Source: JBBITI01 sp963735055
GTDB lineage: Bacteria; Chloroflexota; Dehalococcoidia; Dehalococcoidales; UBA2162
NCBI GenBank assembly: GCA_963735055.1
Contig: CAVTJN010000014.1
Coordinates: 1-64,000 of the forward strand
Direction of reading: 5' to 3'
DNA length: 64,000 nucleotides
Below the pieces are notes generated by a model. That model searched no databases and was not told the origin of the DNA. It saw nothing but the letters and a program-made list of their open reading frames with translations. Shown here piece after piece: positions 33,012-43,492 of this stretch; the stretch's first letter is position 1; each line of letters opens with the position of its first letter. Made by a program: the position numbers and the translations under genes.

Positions 33012-33060
33012 GGTTTTGACCTCCTATTCTGCCTTCAATGGTTCTTGCTGTCCTGTGCTC

Positions 33061-34113
33061 TTACGAGTCGCCGGAGAGGCGGTATACCCTGGCGGCAGTA
33101 TCGTGGAACAGGGCGGCCTTCTCGCCGGGCGAGAAGCTTTCCGACATGCGCTTAAACGCGTTCCAGACCACGGTGTAGGAATACGAAACGTTATCGACCG
33201 GGAAATTACTCTCGAACATACACCGGTCCGCCCCGAACCTCTCGATGCACCAGTGATAGTAGGGGGCAAACGCGGCCGCCAGTTCGGCCGAGCCCGGCGG
33301 CCTGGGTCGCTGATGCCAGCCGAACCCGGTGATCGGCATTCCCAGTCCACCCAGCTTCATCACCGCGTTCGGACACTTTGACAGGGCCGCTATCCCGTCC
33401 TTCCACTGACCCAGCACCTCCGCCCGCCTGCCGGAGTAGGGGCCGATGCCGAGCGGGCCGCCGACGTGATTCAAGATAATCGTGGTGTCGGGGAACGACC
33501 GGGCCAGATCCACTAATTCCATCAGTTGCGTGTGGTACAGCCAGGCATCAAAGCTGAGATTGTAGCGGCGCAGGCAGGCAAACCCTTCCCGGAACCTGTT
33601 GTTGGACAGCAGCTTTGGCGGGTTGAGGCCGGCGTACACGTCTTTGCTCCCGTCCCACGTCGATATGTGACGAATCCCGCGAAAACGGTTTGGGCTGGCC
33701 GCCACCTGCGCCTCGAGCACCCCGGTCACCTCGCCTGCCAGGGTGAGGTCGGCCGCGCCCACGATCCCGGCGGCGACCGCCGTGCTGCCGTACAGCCCGC
33801 TGGCGCTTTGGGCAGCGATACCCTGGACGAATTCGGTCTCGCCGACGCAACGCAACGCCACCGGACCGCTCTTCCGGTACATGGCGCTGCACTGCAGGAA
33901 GACCGTCTGCACAACGTGGTGCCCGCCCGTCATGTCCTGCAACAGTTCGGGAAGCAGGTAATGGCGCGTCCGCCGGGCCCAAACCGGGATCTGATCGTCC
34001 GGTATCGAGTCAGGATAGTCCCAGAGATGATGGTGGGCGTCGCAGATGGGCAGGTCCGGTTCTAGCGCTTCCTCCGCGGTCTTTCGCAGCCATGTTTCAC
34101 GGTCGGACACCAT
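33061..34113 (-). CDS. amidohydrolase-2 family (predicted TIM-barrel metal-dependent hydrolase)
   Basis: 350 residues. The N-terminal metal motif is LPICDAHHHLWDYP. RFRGIRHISTWD, the TTIILNHVGGPLG strand His, and the late Asp/Asn block DRCMFESNFPVDNVSYSY follow. Family members include 2-pyrone-4,6-dicarboxylate lactonase-like and decarboxylase-like enzymes acting on ring-cleavage products. It is the first gene of a minus-strand set with EthD, SDR, cupin and TIGR04076, so a catabolic role is likely; the substrate is unknown. Confidence 0.85.
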   Translation of the reverse strand: MVSDRETWLRKTAEEALEPDLPICDAHHHLWDYPDSIPDDQIPVWARRTRHYLLPELLQDMTGGHHVVQTVFLQCSAMYRKSGPVALRCVGETEFVQGIAAQSASGLYGSTAVAAGIVGAADLTLAGEVTGVLEAQVAASPNRFRGIRHISTWDGSKDVYAGLNPPKLLSNNRFREGFACLRRYNLSFDAWLYHTQLMELVDLARSFPDTTIILNHVGGPLGIGPYSGRRAEVLGQWKDGIAALSKCPNAVMKLGGLGMPITGFGWHQRPRPPGSAELAAAFAPYYHWCIERFGADRCMFESNFPVDNVSYSYTVVWNAFKRMSESFSPGEKAALFHDTAARVYRLSGDS

Positions 34114-34164
34114 GTTGAGCCTCCTTGACTCCCACCGCAGCCCTCGTTCATGGCGGATACCCCT

Positions 34165-34557
34165 TCACTTCTTTTCGTGCTCATCCAGCCATTTGGCGAC
34201 GTCAACGCCCATAAACGGGGCTCCCCTGGAAAAGGACATCCCTTTGGTGAATATGATTTCCTTGTTGTTCATATCAAGGGCACATGCCATGGCGCATTGC
34301 CAACTGCCGTCGGCATTCTTCTTGAAAGCATCCGATGGCAGCGTCTCTTTAACGCCGCCCTCCTGCAGAACCAGGGCTTCGCTGAATCCCTTTTCCCTGG
34401 CGATTGCCTCCTCATTCCTCACGGCGCCGTCTCTGCTGCCGTACGGGCCCCGTACTACCCCGCCATCCCACAGTTCCTCAACCCTCCAGGTGATCTTCCC
34501 CTCTACCTGAACCACGCGGTATGGCTTCTTACCTGATTGGGCATCTGCTCCCGGCAT
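34165..34557 (-). CDS. hypothetical protein (130 aa)
   Basis: A soluble-looking protein (KPYRVVQVEGKITWRVEELWDGG, FTKGMSFSRGAPFMGVDVAKWLDEHEKK) with no motif I recognise. It lies just upstream of the amidohydrolase gene on the same strand with a 50-base gap, so it may head the catabolic run. The start ATG at 34557 follows GGGAGGAGTGTCAA. Confidence 0.55.
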   Translation of the reverse strand: MPGADAQSGKKPYRVVQVEGKITWRVEELWDGGVVRGPYGSRDGAVRNEEAIAREKGFSEALVLQEGGVKETLPSDAFKKNADGSWQCAMACALDMNNKEIIFTKGMSFSRGAPFMGVDVAKWLDEHEKK

Positions 34558-34815
34558 TTGACACTCCTCCCGTTATTTCAGTCTGTTCCTTGCGATCTGC
34601 AACCTTTCACCACCACCCGGCAGAATCACACTGTCGATAAACTCACTTCATGTCACACCCTCCCCTGACCGCTGTTTGCTGACAGCTGACAGGTAGCAGC
34701 CTACGCCTTCAAAATCTCCTTCGAGTCCAGCCCTGGCTGGACGAGAATGGTCGCGGGGTGAGCGCTTGCGCTCCATCTACTCCCTGGCTTATGCGTGTCC
34801 CCACGACCATCCCCC

Positions 34816-37800
34816 CTACGCCCTCAGTATTTCCTTCCTTCTCAGCGCCCTCTCCAGGGACGGCCTCATCTTCATCTCCCGAAACTCCTTGATGGCGAAG
34901 TCAAGGTGTTCCAGGGCATCCTTCCTCTCGGCCGGGTAGTGCTCCAGCAACAATTCAGCGAGCTGGAGCCGGCTGAGAGCCAGCTCCGGGCGGAACCTCA
35001 TCTCGGCGCAGGCCCGGATGGCTTCACGGTAGTGCGCGCGGGCCTCGTCGTATCTACCGAGAAAGGCCGCCGCCCCACCCAGGATGCGGGCAACGCAGAC
35101 CCCAGACATGACTAAAGTGTTGTCGGCAAACCGTTGGATCAGCAGTCCGGCTGCCTGGCGGTGCTTGACCAGCACCGCTGCTTCCAGGTGAGCCACGTCC
35201 ATAAAAGCCATCGTCATATCATCCCTTGTAGTGAGATCGGGACGCGCTTTGAGCATCCTGTCCAGCCTCTGGTTGACTTCATCCACCTGGCCGAGGTGTG
35301 CCGGCAACATAGGTAATCTGCGAAAGACGGGCACATTCACCCCTTCCAAGACTGCTCTCCGGACGATGCTATCGGTGTTATCTTCAACACCATTGAGATA
35401 CTGGAGCGCCCTGAATCCAACGAAGGCTCCCTGTCCGAGGTCGGCTGGCAGACCAACCTCCTGGCGCCAGGCTACTTCACGTTCGAGCAACTCGATTATC
35501 TCTTCCAGCCGCCCGTCCATCAAAGCAGAGAAAAGGTCTACAAGGTGTGAAACTGAGATATGGTGAACCTCTCCGGTGGTTGCCGCCAGTTGCTTTATTG
35601 CCCGGCCGACCGCTTCCGCTTTCTGTCGCCGTCCATACATGATTAGAGTCCCATAGCCGGCCCACATTGAATCAATATTGTTTCTGGCCGCAACCAGGTC
35701 TTCCGCCACCTGGACCGCTTCCTCAGCATCAAACCAGGGCACCTGTCCAAACCACGTCCAATGGGACGCCGCCCGTGCCAGTAGTTCCCGATCACCGAAA
35801 TCTCTGGCTGACTCAATGGCACGCCGCAATAGAGGCACTCCTTCGGCCTGGTTCCCTCGCACACATTCTACCCAGCCTAACATGGAGTCTGCCCAGCCAC
35901 GCTCGATCGTATCCGGCTCCGCATAGCGGTCTGCCTTTTCCGCCCACTGGAGCAGTTCCGTACTCCCATGCGCCGCCATCCCTTTTGCCGCAATGGCCAT
36001 GGTAGCCCAGACACATATCATGGCCGCCCGTCTCCGGTCCCCGATTTCGTCCGCCAGGGACAGTGCCTGGGTAAACTCCACGCCGACGGCATGGTCCTGC
36101 TGCAGCGATCTGGCCAGGGCCCTGCCAAGCGCCGCCAGCAGGTCGCACCGCTTCGCTTTGTCGTTGGGATCGAGCACGTCCTGTACTTTCAGTGCCTGCT
36201 GCAGCAGGCGTCCCGCCTCTCCGTAGTCAAAGACACTCGTGGCGCCGCTGCGCCGCCATCTCGCCATAGCTCACGGCCTTGGTCAGGTCGGATGGGTCGG
36301 TGGAGTAGGAGAAATGCTCGGCCAGTTCGGCGGCGTGCTCCGGCAGACGCCCGGCATGGATCTCCTCGAGGGCCCGGGCTACCTGCTGGTGCAGACGGAT
36401 GCGGCGGGGGGCGATGTTCTCCTCGTAGAGCGTGGTGCGGAAGAAGGCGTGGGCAAACCGGTAGCTCACCGTCGCTCCCACCGTGGTCCGCTCTTCCACG
36501 ATGGCCACCCGCTTCGCCTCTTCGACCGACTTGAGCAACTCTTCCTCGGTCAGGCCGGCCACCTTCTGCAGCACGTCCAGACGGAACTCCCGGCCGATGA
36601 CCGCCGCCACCGAAAGCAGCCGGTTGCACCCCTCGCTCAGGAGTTGACAGGCGTTTGCCGATGACGTCCCGGAGTCCCTCGGGAATGCTCATCTCGAGGG
36701 GTGTAGAACCGGTGGCCAACAACTTCCCGCCGGCCCGGATCAGCAGCTTCTGTTCGGTCAGGTAGCGGACCACTTCCTGGACAAAGAGCGGATTGCCCTC
36801 GGTCTGGCTTGTGAATCGCCTCGGCCAGACCCCAGGGGCACGTCGTCATGGGTGATGCTCTTCAGCATCCGGCTGACCTCGTCGGCATTCAGCCCCCGCA
36901 GGAGGACCCGGCCGAAGGAGGATGACCGCCTTAGCTCGGCCAGAGCGGCCGACAGAGGATGGTTCCGGTCCACTTCCACGTCCCGGTAGGTGCCGACGAT
37001 CAGCAGTCTGGCCTTCGCCAGGTTCGTCGAGACATATGTGCAGCATCTCGAGCGTGCCCTTGTCAGCATCATGCAGGTCTTCGAGAACCACTAGCATCGG
37101 TTTCACCGCGGCCGCATGGGTCAGGAAGGAGGTCACTGCCTGCATGAGGCGGTAGCGGTCTTCTTCCGGGTTCTTCGGCCTGGACGCGGCTGGACGTTGA
37201 GCTTCTCCCGGATCTCAGACACGATCCGGGCCACGTCGGTCGCTCCGGAACCCAGCTCCTTCTTCAGGTCTTCCGGTTCCCGGTCGAGGACGTAGGACCT
37301 CATCGCCTCGACGAAGGCCAGGTAGGGTAGTGATAGCGAGCCCTCCTCGTAGCAGTGGACCGATGAGGGTCCGGCCGCCGCGCAGGGTGACGTAGGTGGA
37401 CAGCTGTTCGCACAGGGCGGTCTTGCCGATCCCCGGCTCGCCCATCACCATCATCAGGGCGCCCTGACCGGACATGGCGCCGTCAAACGCCGACTGCAGC
37501 TGCTTCAGTTCCGCTTCCCGCCCCACAAACACCCGCCGGTAGAGGGGGTTCTCGGCGGGAGTGCGACTTGTCTGGGGATGGTGGCGCTTCGAGTCTTTCC
37601 CTGTCCCGATTGAGTCCAGCGCCTGGAGCACCACGGTGGCCGATTGCGGCCGCTTCTCCGGATCCTTCTCGAGTAGCTGCATGATCAGCGTCTCCAGGGC
37701 CGGCGGCAGGTCGGCCCGGTGCCAGGTGGGGGAGACGGGCGGGGTGTTGATGTGTTGCCCGATGATGGCCACCGACTCGTCGCCCACAAACGGCGGCCGC

Positions 37801-38639
37801 CCGGTCACCATCTCGTACAGCATGGCCCCCAGGGAATAGAGGTCGGCTTTGGCGGTGACATTGCCCCCCATGGCCTGTTCCGGGGGCATGTAGGACACCG
37901 TCCCCACCATCATCCCCACCCCGGTGAGCCGGGATAGGTCAACCGCTACCGCCAGACCAAAGTCCCCGATCTGGGCAATGCCTTCGGCATTCAGCCAGAT
38001 GTTACCGGGCTTGATGTCCCGGTGGATGATACCTTTGGCATGAGCGAACTCCAGCCCACGGCAAACGCACCTGGCGATGTCGGTGGCTTTGTCCAGTGGG
38101 AGCTTGTGGTCGGTAGCCTTATTGATCAGTCCTTCAACGTCGCCTCCGGGCATGAACGGGATGACGATGTAGGGCTGTCCCTGGTGATCGCCGATGTCGA
38201 AGATACTGACGATGTTGGGGTGGTCCCCGAGTTTGCCCATGGCCTGCGCTTCCCGCTTGATGCGGGTCCGGGCCGACTCGTCCAGCTTCTCGGTCTTGAT
38301 CAGGGCAAAAGCGACGTCCCGGTCCAGCTCCGTGTCATGCGCCAGGTAGACCTTCTTCTTGCCGCCCTCACCCAGGAACTTCTTGACCTGGTAGCGGCCG
38401 TTGGCGAAGGAGGTGGGGAGGGGCGGAGCCGAAGCCTGACTGGGGGGTGGGGACCGGGGCGAGATTCCGACCTGTGAAAGTGGCTGCTCGATCAGAGAAT
38501 TGCCGCACTCGGCACAGAACTTATCATCAGGCGGATTGCCGAAACCGCACTTGGAACAGATTGCTGCCAGCTTTGCCCCGCATTCCCGGCAGAACTTCCT
38601 CGTTTCGGCATTGTCAGCACGACATTTCGGGCACTTCAT
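34816..38639 (-). pseudogene. zinc-ribbon/Ser-Thr kinase/AAA ATPase/TPR signalling protein broken by about seven frameshifts
   Basis: From ATG 38639: two zinc-ribbon motifs (CPKCRADN, CRECG; CSKCGFGN, CAECG), then a Hanks-type kinase (GEGGKKKVYLAHD, HRDIKPGN, DFGLAVAV, PPEQAMGGN). An AAA/NACHT-like ATPase follows, with Walker A GEPGIGKTALCE and FVGREAELKQL. A ~480-residue helical TPR-like C-terminus ends at 34816. The kinase frame is open to ~37365 and the TPR frame from ~36245, but the ATPase region between needs about seven small frame changes (near 37365, 37190, 37035, 36800, 36790, 36640, 36245). The intact product would be ~1,270 residues and would act as a membrane-independent kinase/transcription-related sensor (MalT-like architecture). 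It could be real decay or a poorly assembled patch. Confidence 0.75.
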
Positions 38640-38844
38640 GACACATGCCCTCCCACACGGCTACCAGTCTATGACCGAGTCGCCGGGATGTCAAGCGCCT
38701 CGCGTGTGAGGTATTGCTTATTCGGCAATGTAGTTGTTCGTTAGCAGGATGTATATAATAGCTGGAATCGAGATAGTGCCCGTCGAGTCGGCGGGAAGGT
38801 GAGTAGTCTTCAGAATCAAGCCGCTGCACTTATGGGAGGAACAC

Positions 38845-39339
38845 GTGAAGTCTATCACCGTGAATATTGAAAAATGCACCGGCTGCCGGCTGTGTGAGCT
38901 GGCCTGTTCGCTGAAAAACAGCGGGGAGTGCAATCCGGCGGCCGCCATGATTCAGGTGGTTGGGTTCGACGAATTGTTCAGCGTGCCCATGATGTGTTTC
39001 CAGTGTGACGATCCGCCCTGCGCCAGCATATGTCCCACCGGCGCCATCATGCGTAATGCGGCGACTGGGGCAGTGGCCGTAGTGAAGCAAAAATGCATGG
39101 GGTGCAAATTGTGCGTTACGGTCTGTCCCTTCGGAAACATATCGTTTTCCAGCGTGAAGCGGGTGGCCGTGAAATGCGACCTGTGCGGCGGTGAGCCGGA
39201 ATGCGTCACCTTCTGCCCCACCCGGGCTTTGGAGTTTAAGGAGACCGACGTTGCCGCGGGCAGCAAGCGGCGTCTCCTCTCAGAGAGACTCAAAGGTGTC
39301 TATGAGGCAATGAAGGAGACGAAGGCGGTCACCCCATGA
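38845..39339 (+). CDS. four-cluster ferredoxin associated with aldehyde ferredoxin oxidoreductase
   Basis: 164 residues from GTG 38845 with GGAGGA five bases upstream. Four clusters are seen: CTGCRLCELAC, CFQCDDPPCASIC, CMGCKLCVTVCP and CDLCGGEPECVTFCP. It precedes the AOR gene by 46 bases and is the likely electron acceptor or donor subunit for it. TATAAT at 38754-38759 could be its -10, but the spacing to the nearest -35-like TTGTTC is only 14. Confidence 0.85.
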   Translation: MKSITVNIEKCTGCRLCELACSLKNSGECNPAAAMIQVVGFDELFSVPMMCFQCDDPPCASICPTGAIMRNAATGAVAVVKQKCMGCKLCVTVCPFGNISFSSVKRVAVKCDLCGGEPECVTFCPTRALEFKETDVAAGSKRRLLSERLKGVYEAMKETKAVTP

Positions 39340-39385
39340 CCACCTGCGGTCGTCCTTCTGCCGAATGCCTCGAAGGGAGCAACTT

Positions 39386-41239
39386 ATGTATGGATGGAAA
39401 GGAACAATACTGAGGGTCGACCTGACCTCAGGCAAGATAGCCAAAGAACCCCTGAGCGGGGAACTGCGGCGCAACTACATCGGAGGGCGGGGGATCAATT
39501 CCCGGATACTGTACCACAATGTGAAGCCGGGAACGGGCGGGCTCGATCCGGCGAACGTCCTGGTATTTGGGACCGGCCCCATGACTGGTTTGCCGGTGGC
39601 TTCAGGGAGACTCACCATCACCGCCGTATCGCCACTCAACAATCTGCTGGGCGACGCCAACGGGGGATCACACTTCTCGCCGGAGCTGAAATTTGCCGGG
39701 TATGACCACATCGTGTTCACCGGGAAGGCGGCGGCGCCGGTCTACCTGTGGATCGAGAATGAAAAGGTAGAACTGAGGGATGCCGGACACCTCTGGGGTA
39801 AACTAACCGATGAAACTCAGCAGATGATCACGGAGGAGTTGGGTGACCCCAGGGTACAGATATCCTGCATCGGTCCGGCCGGAGAGAATCTGGTCCGCCT
39901 CGCCTCAGTCATCGTCGGCTCGGAAGGATGTGCGGCGCGGGGCGGGGTCGGCGCCGTGATGGGCTCCAAGAACCTGAAGGCGGTGGCCGTCCGGGGGACC
40001 AGGGGGGTGCAGGTGGCCCGGCCGGAAGCGCTCCGGAGCTACTTCCTGGACATGAAGCAGCGAATGATGGGCAACCGGAACTACCCCTCTTTCTCCACCT
40101 ACGGCACCAAGTACTTTTTTGCGGGCAGGCATTTTGCCGGTGGCCTGGGGATGAGGAATTCTCAGGAAACGGGACAATTCCCGGGATATGACGAGATCAA
40201 AGCGGAAACCCTCCATGACAGGTACGTCGTCAAAGACAAGGCCTGTTTCGGATGCGTTAACCACTGCCGCGATTGGTTTGAGATCAAGGAGGGACCGTAC
40301 GCCGGATTACAGGGCGTTGGTATCGAACTGGCCGAACAGGAAAGCTGGGGTTCGCTGCTCGAAAACGATTATGCCCCATCTATATACAAGGCCCACGTTC
40401 TGGGCAATCAGTACGGCATAGACACGATGGAATGCGCCGAGGTGATCGCCGCGGCCGCCGAGTGGTACCAGCGGGGTCTGATCACCAGTCAGGATACCCG
40501 GGGCGTAGAACTGGATTGGGGCAACTATGAGGCAATGCTGGCCATGCTGCCCATGATCTCGAAAAGAGAAGGAATTGGCGACCTGCTGGCGGAGGGGGGC
40601 GTCCTGGCGGCTGAGAAACTGGGGGCCGAGGCCCAGAAGTGTATCACGCACTTCAAAGGCGTGCTGAAGACGAACTGGGATCTAAGAACGGTCCCCACCT
40701 ACGCCTTCGCCCACGCCGTCTCCACCAGGGGCGCCGACCATCTGAGAGGGGCCCTGCCGCTCCGCACCCTGGAAGCACCCGGTGACTACAAGGGCGTGGC
40801 CCGGCAGGTCTACTCGAATACCTTTGAATGCACCATTGCAGATGCCCTGGAGTTATGCAAGTTCAGCACGCCGTTCCTGAACATGGAATTGAAGGTCAAG
40901 GACATGGCGCCGCTTTTCGAGATCGCTACTGGAATAAAGATGACTGAAGATGAGATGAGAACCATCGCCGACCGGATCTGGACACTGGAGCGGTCCTTTC
41001 TCGTCAGGGAGGGAGTAACGAGGAAGGACGACATCATGGTCGGCCGTTTCATGGATGAAGCAGTGCAAAACGGGCCGTATAAAGGTCTCGCCTTCGACCC
41101 GAAAGAATGGGACAGGATGCTTGATGAATACTACGAGCTGGTTGGCTGGAACAAGAACGGCGTGCCGACCCGCGCCAGGCTCGAATCACTCGGCCTCACC
41201 GATGTTGCCGACGAACTCGAGAGACTCGGGAAGCTCTAG
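39386..41239 (+). CDS. aldehyde ferredoxin oxidoreductase (tungsten/molybdopterin)
   Basis: 617 residues from ATG 39386 (MYGWKGTILRVDLTSGKI), preceded by GAAGGGAGC. Typical AOR blocks are RNYIGGRGINSRILY, GPMTGLPVASGRLTI, GGSHFSPELKFAGYDHIVFTGKA, GSEGCAARGGVGAVMGSKNLKAV, the Fe-S motif ACFGCVNHCRDW, and AFAHAVSTRGADHLRG. The N-terminal half binds the bis-tungstopterin and the Cys residues hold one [4Fe-4S] cluster. AORs convert aldehydes to acids with ferredoxin, or the reverse. The downstream MBL hydrolase, FAD oxidoreductase and MFS genes are on the same strand with short gaps. Confidence 0.9.
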   Translation: MYGWKGTILRVDLTSGKIAKEPLSGELRRNYIGGRGINSRILYHNVKPGTGGLDPANVLVFGTGPMTGLPVASGRLTITAVSPLNNLLGDANGGSHFSPELKFAGYDHIVFTGKAAAPVYLWIENEKVELRDAGHLWGKLTDETQQMITEELGDPRVQISCIGPAGENLVRLASVIVGSEGCAARGGVGAVMGSKNLKAVAVRGTRGVQVARPEALRSYFLDMKQRMMGNRNYPSFSTYGTKYFFAGRHFAGGLGMRNSQETGQFPGYDEIKAETLHDRYVVKDKACFGCVNHCRDWFEIKEGPYAGLQGVGIELAEQESWGSLLENDYAPSIYKAHVLGNQYGIDTMECAEVIAAAAEWYQRGLITSQDTRGVELDWGNYEAMLAMLPMISKREGIGDLLAEGGVLAAEKLGAEAQKCITHFKGVLKTNWDLRTVPTYAFAHAVSTRGADHLRGALPLRTLEAPGDYKGVARQVYSNTFECTIADALELCKFSTPFLNMELKVKDMAPLFEIATGIKMTEDEMRTIADRIWTLERSFLVREGVTRKDDIMVGRFMDEAVQNGPYKGLAFDPKEWDRMLDEYYELVGWNKNGVPTRARLESLGLTDVADELERLGKL

Positions 41240-41304
41240 ATGACGCGATATGAATGAAGCTCGCCCATACTGGCGAAACTGAGCATCTCAACAGGAAGGT
41301 AACG

Positions 41305-42189
41305 ATGGCCGCAGGATACCATGCTGTTAGAATCGGCGCCGTGGAATGCACTGTGATAAGCGACGGCACCTTCCCCGGAACGCCCGCCCCCTACACATCA
41401 CCGAAGCAGTTCCTTTTCCCCGCGGCATCTAGCGACCAACTGGCGCAGGCGCTGCAGGAGCATCACATCGAGTTGGAGACGGTGAACGACTGGATCATTC
41501 CCTTCGCGGGTCTGCTGATAAGAACGGGTGACAGGGTGGTGTTGATGGACACGGGGGCGGGGGGGCTGGGACCTGACACCGGAGAACTGCCGGCGAACCT
41601 CAAGGCGGCCGGCGTCGAACTCGAAGACATCGACATCATTATCCACAGTCACGCCCACCGCGACCACGTGGGCGGGAATACGGACAGCCGGGGCAACCCG
41701 GCATTCCCTAACGCCAGTTATTTCATGTGGAAGGACGAGTGGGACTACTGGAACGCGGATGCCACGAGGCGGAGTTTTCAGGGAAGCGGGCGGGAGGCTG
41801 CCCTCGAACTGACGCTGAAGAACCTGGCGCCGCTCAGGGGCAGGGTCCAGCTGATTGAGGGCGAAGGCGAAATCATACCCGGCGTGAGTGCCGTCGAGGC
41901 GCCGGGTCATACGCCGGGGCACATGGCGTTGGCCGTTTCATCCCGGGGGCAGGATCTCCTCTGTCTGGCAGACACCGTTCATCACGTGATTCACATGGAG
42001 CACCCGGAGTGGGCAACGGCGATCGACTACGACCGCGACCTGGTAACGGCGACCCGGCGGAAGCTGTTGGGCCGGGCGGCCCGGGACAAGACGCTGGTAT
42101 TTTCCACCCATATGCCGTTCCCGGGTCTAGGCCACGTCGTCCCCAGGGGAGATGCCTGGCAGTGGCTGTCCATTGACGCCCAGACCTGA
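41305..42189 (+). CDS. metallo-beta-lactamase-fold hydrolase
   Basis: 294 residues from ATG 41305 with AGGAAGG before it; the longer in-frame ATG at 41254 lacks this. The metal-binding signature is IIHSHAHRDHVGG (HxHxDH), with a later Asp (LADTVHH), His (PGHTPGHMAL) and His (STHMPFPGLGH), so both metal sites are complete. It resembles AHL-lactonase/quinone-like MBL proteins. It lies 65 bases after AOR in the same direction and may hydrolyse a lactone or ester formed in the pathway. Confidence 0.8.
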   Translation: MAAGYHAVRIGAVECTVISDGTFPGTPAPYTSPKQFLFPAASSDQLAQALQEHHIELETVNDWIIPFAGLLIRTGDRVVLMDTGAGGLGPDTGELPANLKAAGVELEDIDIIIHSHAHRDHVGGNTDSRGNPAFPNASYFMWKDEWDYWNADATRRSFQGSGREAALELTLKNLAPLRGRVQLIEGEGEIIPGVSAVEAPGHTPGHMALAVSSRGQDLLCLADTVHHVIHMEHPEWATAIDYDRDLVTATRRKLLGRAARDKTLVFSTHMPFPGLGHVVPRGDAWQWLSIDAQT

Positions 42190-42207
42190 CGCGGTCCGAC
42201 CGCAGAC

Positions 42208-43464
42208 ATGACCATTCTGCGGTCTGTGTCTTATGATAATGGAATGACCATTGCCGAAGATGCAACGCCGGATGGCAGGGCCCAATCAACCCCTCGAATT
42301 CAGTCACTCTGGCTGGCGGCCACCCCGGAAACCAATTATGCGTCTCTGCCGGGAGACACTTCCGTCGATGCCGCCGTATTGGGTGGCGGTATCGTCGGGA
42401 TAACCACCGCCCTGCTGCTGGCCGAAGCCGGTCTGAAAGTGGCGCTGGTTGAATCTAACCGGATCGCCAGGGGCATCAGCGCCCACACCGCCGGAAAGAT
42501 CACCTGCCTGCATCAGTTGATTTACAGTCATCTGACATCCCGATACGGCGCCGGGAAAGCCCGGATATACGCCGACGCCAACCAGGCCGGTATTGAGCAG
42601 ATCGTATCCCGGATCAAACAGGAAGGCATATCCTGCGACTTCCTGCCCAAATCCGCCTACACCTATGCTGAGTCCTTGCCCGCCCGCGCCCTGGTTGAAC
42701 AGGAAGTGGCCGCCGCCCAAAACCTGCAGCTGCCGGCGTCTTTCGTCGAAAGTGTTCCCCTGCCGTTCAAAACCATGGGGGCAATCCGCATGGACAACCA
42801 GGCGCAGTTCAATCCCCGCAAGTACCTCCTTGCTCTGGCTGGTCTGCTGGCCGCCCGGGGAGGCCGGATCTTCGAAGCAACCCGGGCCTTGGACATCGAA
42901 GAGGGGAACCCCTGCGCGGTGACTACCGACAGGGCGAGCATCAAAGCCAGAGATGTCGTCATTTGTACTCATTTCCCCTTCTACGACAGGGCCGGATTCT
43001 ACAAGGCCAATCTGTTCCCGATGCGGACCTATATGATCGCGATCCGCCCGGCGGCGCCGTTTCCGGACGGCATGTTCATCGGCAGTGACGACTTCGGTCA
43101 TTCGCTGCGCTCTCAAAGGGATGGACCGACCGACCTGATACTCATCGGAGGGGAAGATCATCCTGTCGAACAGGCCGACGGTATCAACCATCACCGGCAA
43201 CTGGCCAAATTCGCCCAGGACTATTATTCAGCATCAGCCGTCGAGTACTCCTGGGCCGGTCAATACAACAATACCGTCGACCGGGTCCCGTACATCGGGA
43301 AATTCGCTCCGGACAGCAAGCATCTGTTTGTAGCCACGGGATTCGGGGGTTGGGGCATGGCCCACGGTACCGCGGCCGCCATCATGTTCCGAGATCTGAT
43401 ACTGCGGCGGGCAAACCCCTGGGTATCCTTCTATGATGCATCGCGCATCAGGGCGGAGGGCTAG
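42208..43464 (+). CDS. FAD-dependent oxidoreductase, DAO family
   Basis: 418 residues from ATG 42208; ATG 42244 is also possible. The dinucleotide-binding motif VDAAVLGGGIVGITTALLLAEAGLKVALVESN and the GxSAHTAGKIT segment are typical. The C-terminus ends with DRVPYIGKFAPDSKHLFVATGFGGWGMAHGTAAA and PWVSFYDASRI. Relatives with this ending often continue into a C-terminal Rieske [2Fe-2S] domain; here translation stops instead. The enzyme probably oxidises an amine or hydroxy substrate. It overlaps the following MFS region by ~0-30 bases depending on start. Confidence 0.8.
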   Translation: MTILRSVSYDNGMTIAEDATPDGRAQSTPRIQSLWLAATPETNYASLPGDTSVDAAVLGGGIVGITTALLLAEAGLKVALVESNRIARGISAHTAGKITCLHQLIYSHLTSRYGAGKARIYADANQAGIEQIVSRIKQEGISCDFLPKSAYTYAESLPARALVEQEVAAAQNLQLPASFVESVPLPFKTMGAIRMDNQAQFNPRKYLLALAGLLAARGGRIFEATRALDIEEGNPCAVTTDRASIKARDVVICTHFPFYDRAGFYKANLFPMRTYMIAIRPAAPFPDGMFIGSDDFGHSLRSQRDGPTDLILIGGEDHPVEQADGINHHRQLAKFAQDYYSASAVEYSWAGQYNNTVDRVPYIGKFAPDSKHLFVATGFGGWGMAHGTAAAIMFRDLILRRANPWVSFYDASRIRAEG

Positions 43465-43492
43465 TGTCCTGGCGCGGATGGGCCGTTACCGT

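Noticed and set aside
42304..43200. 298-aa minus-strand ORF opposite the DAO-family gene
   Set aside because: Antisense of a conserved coding frame with a clear FAD motif.
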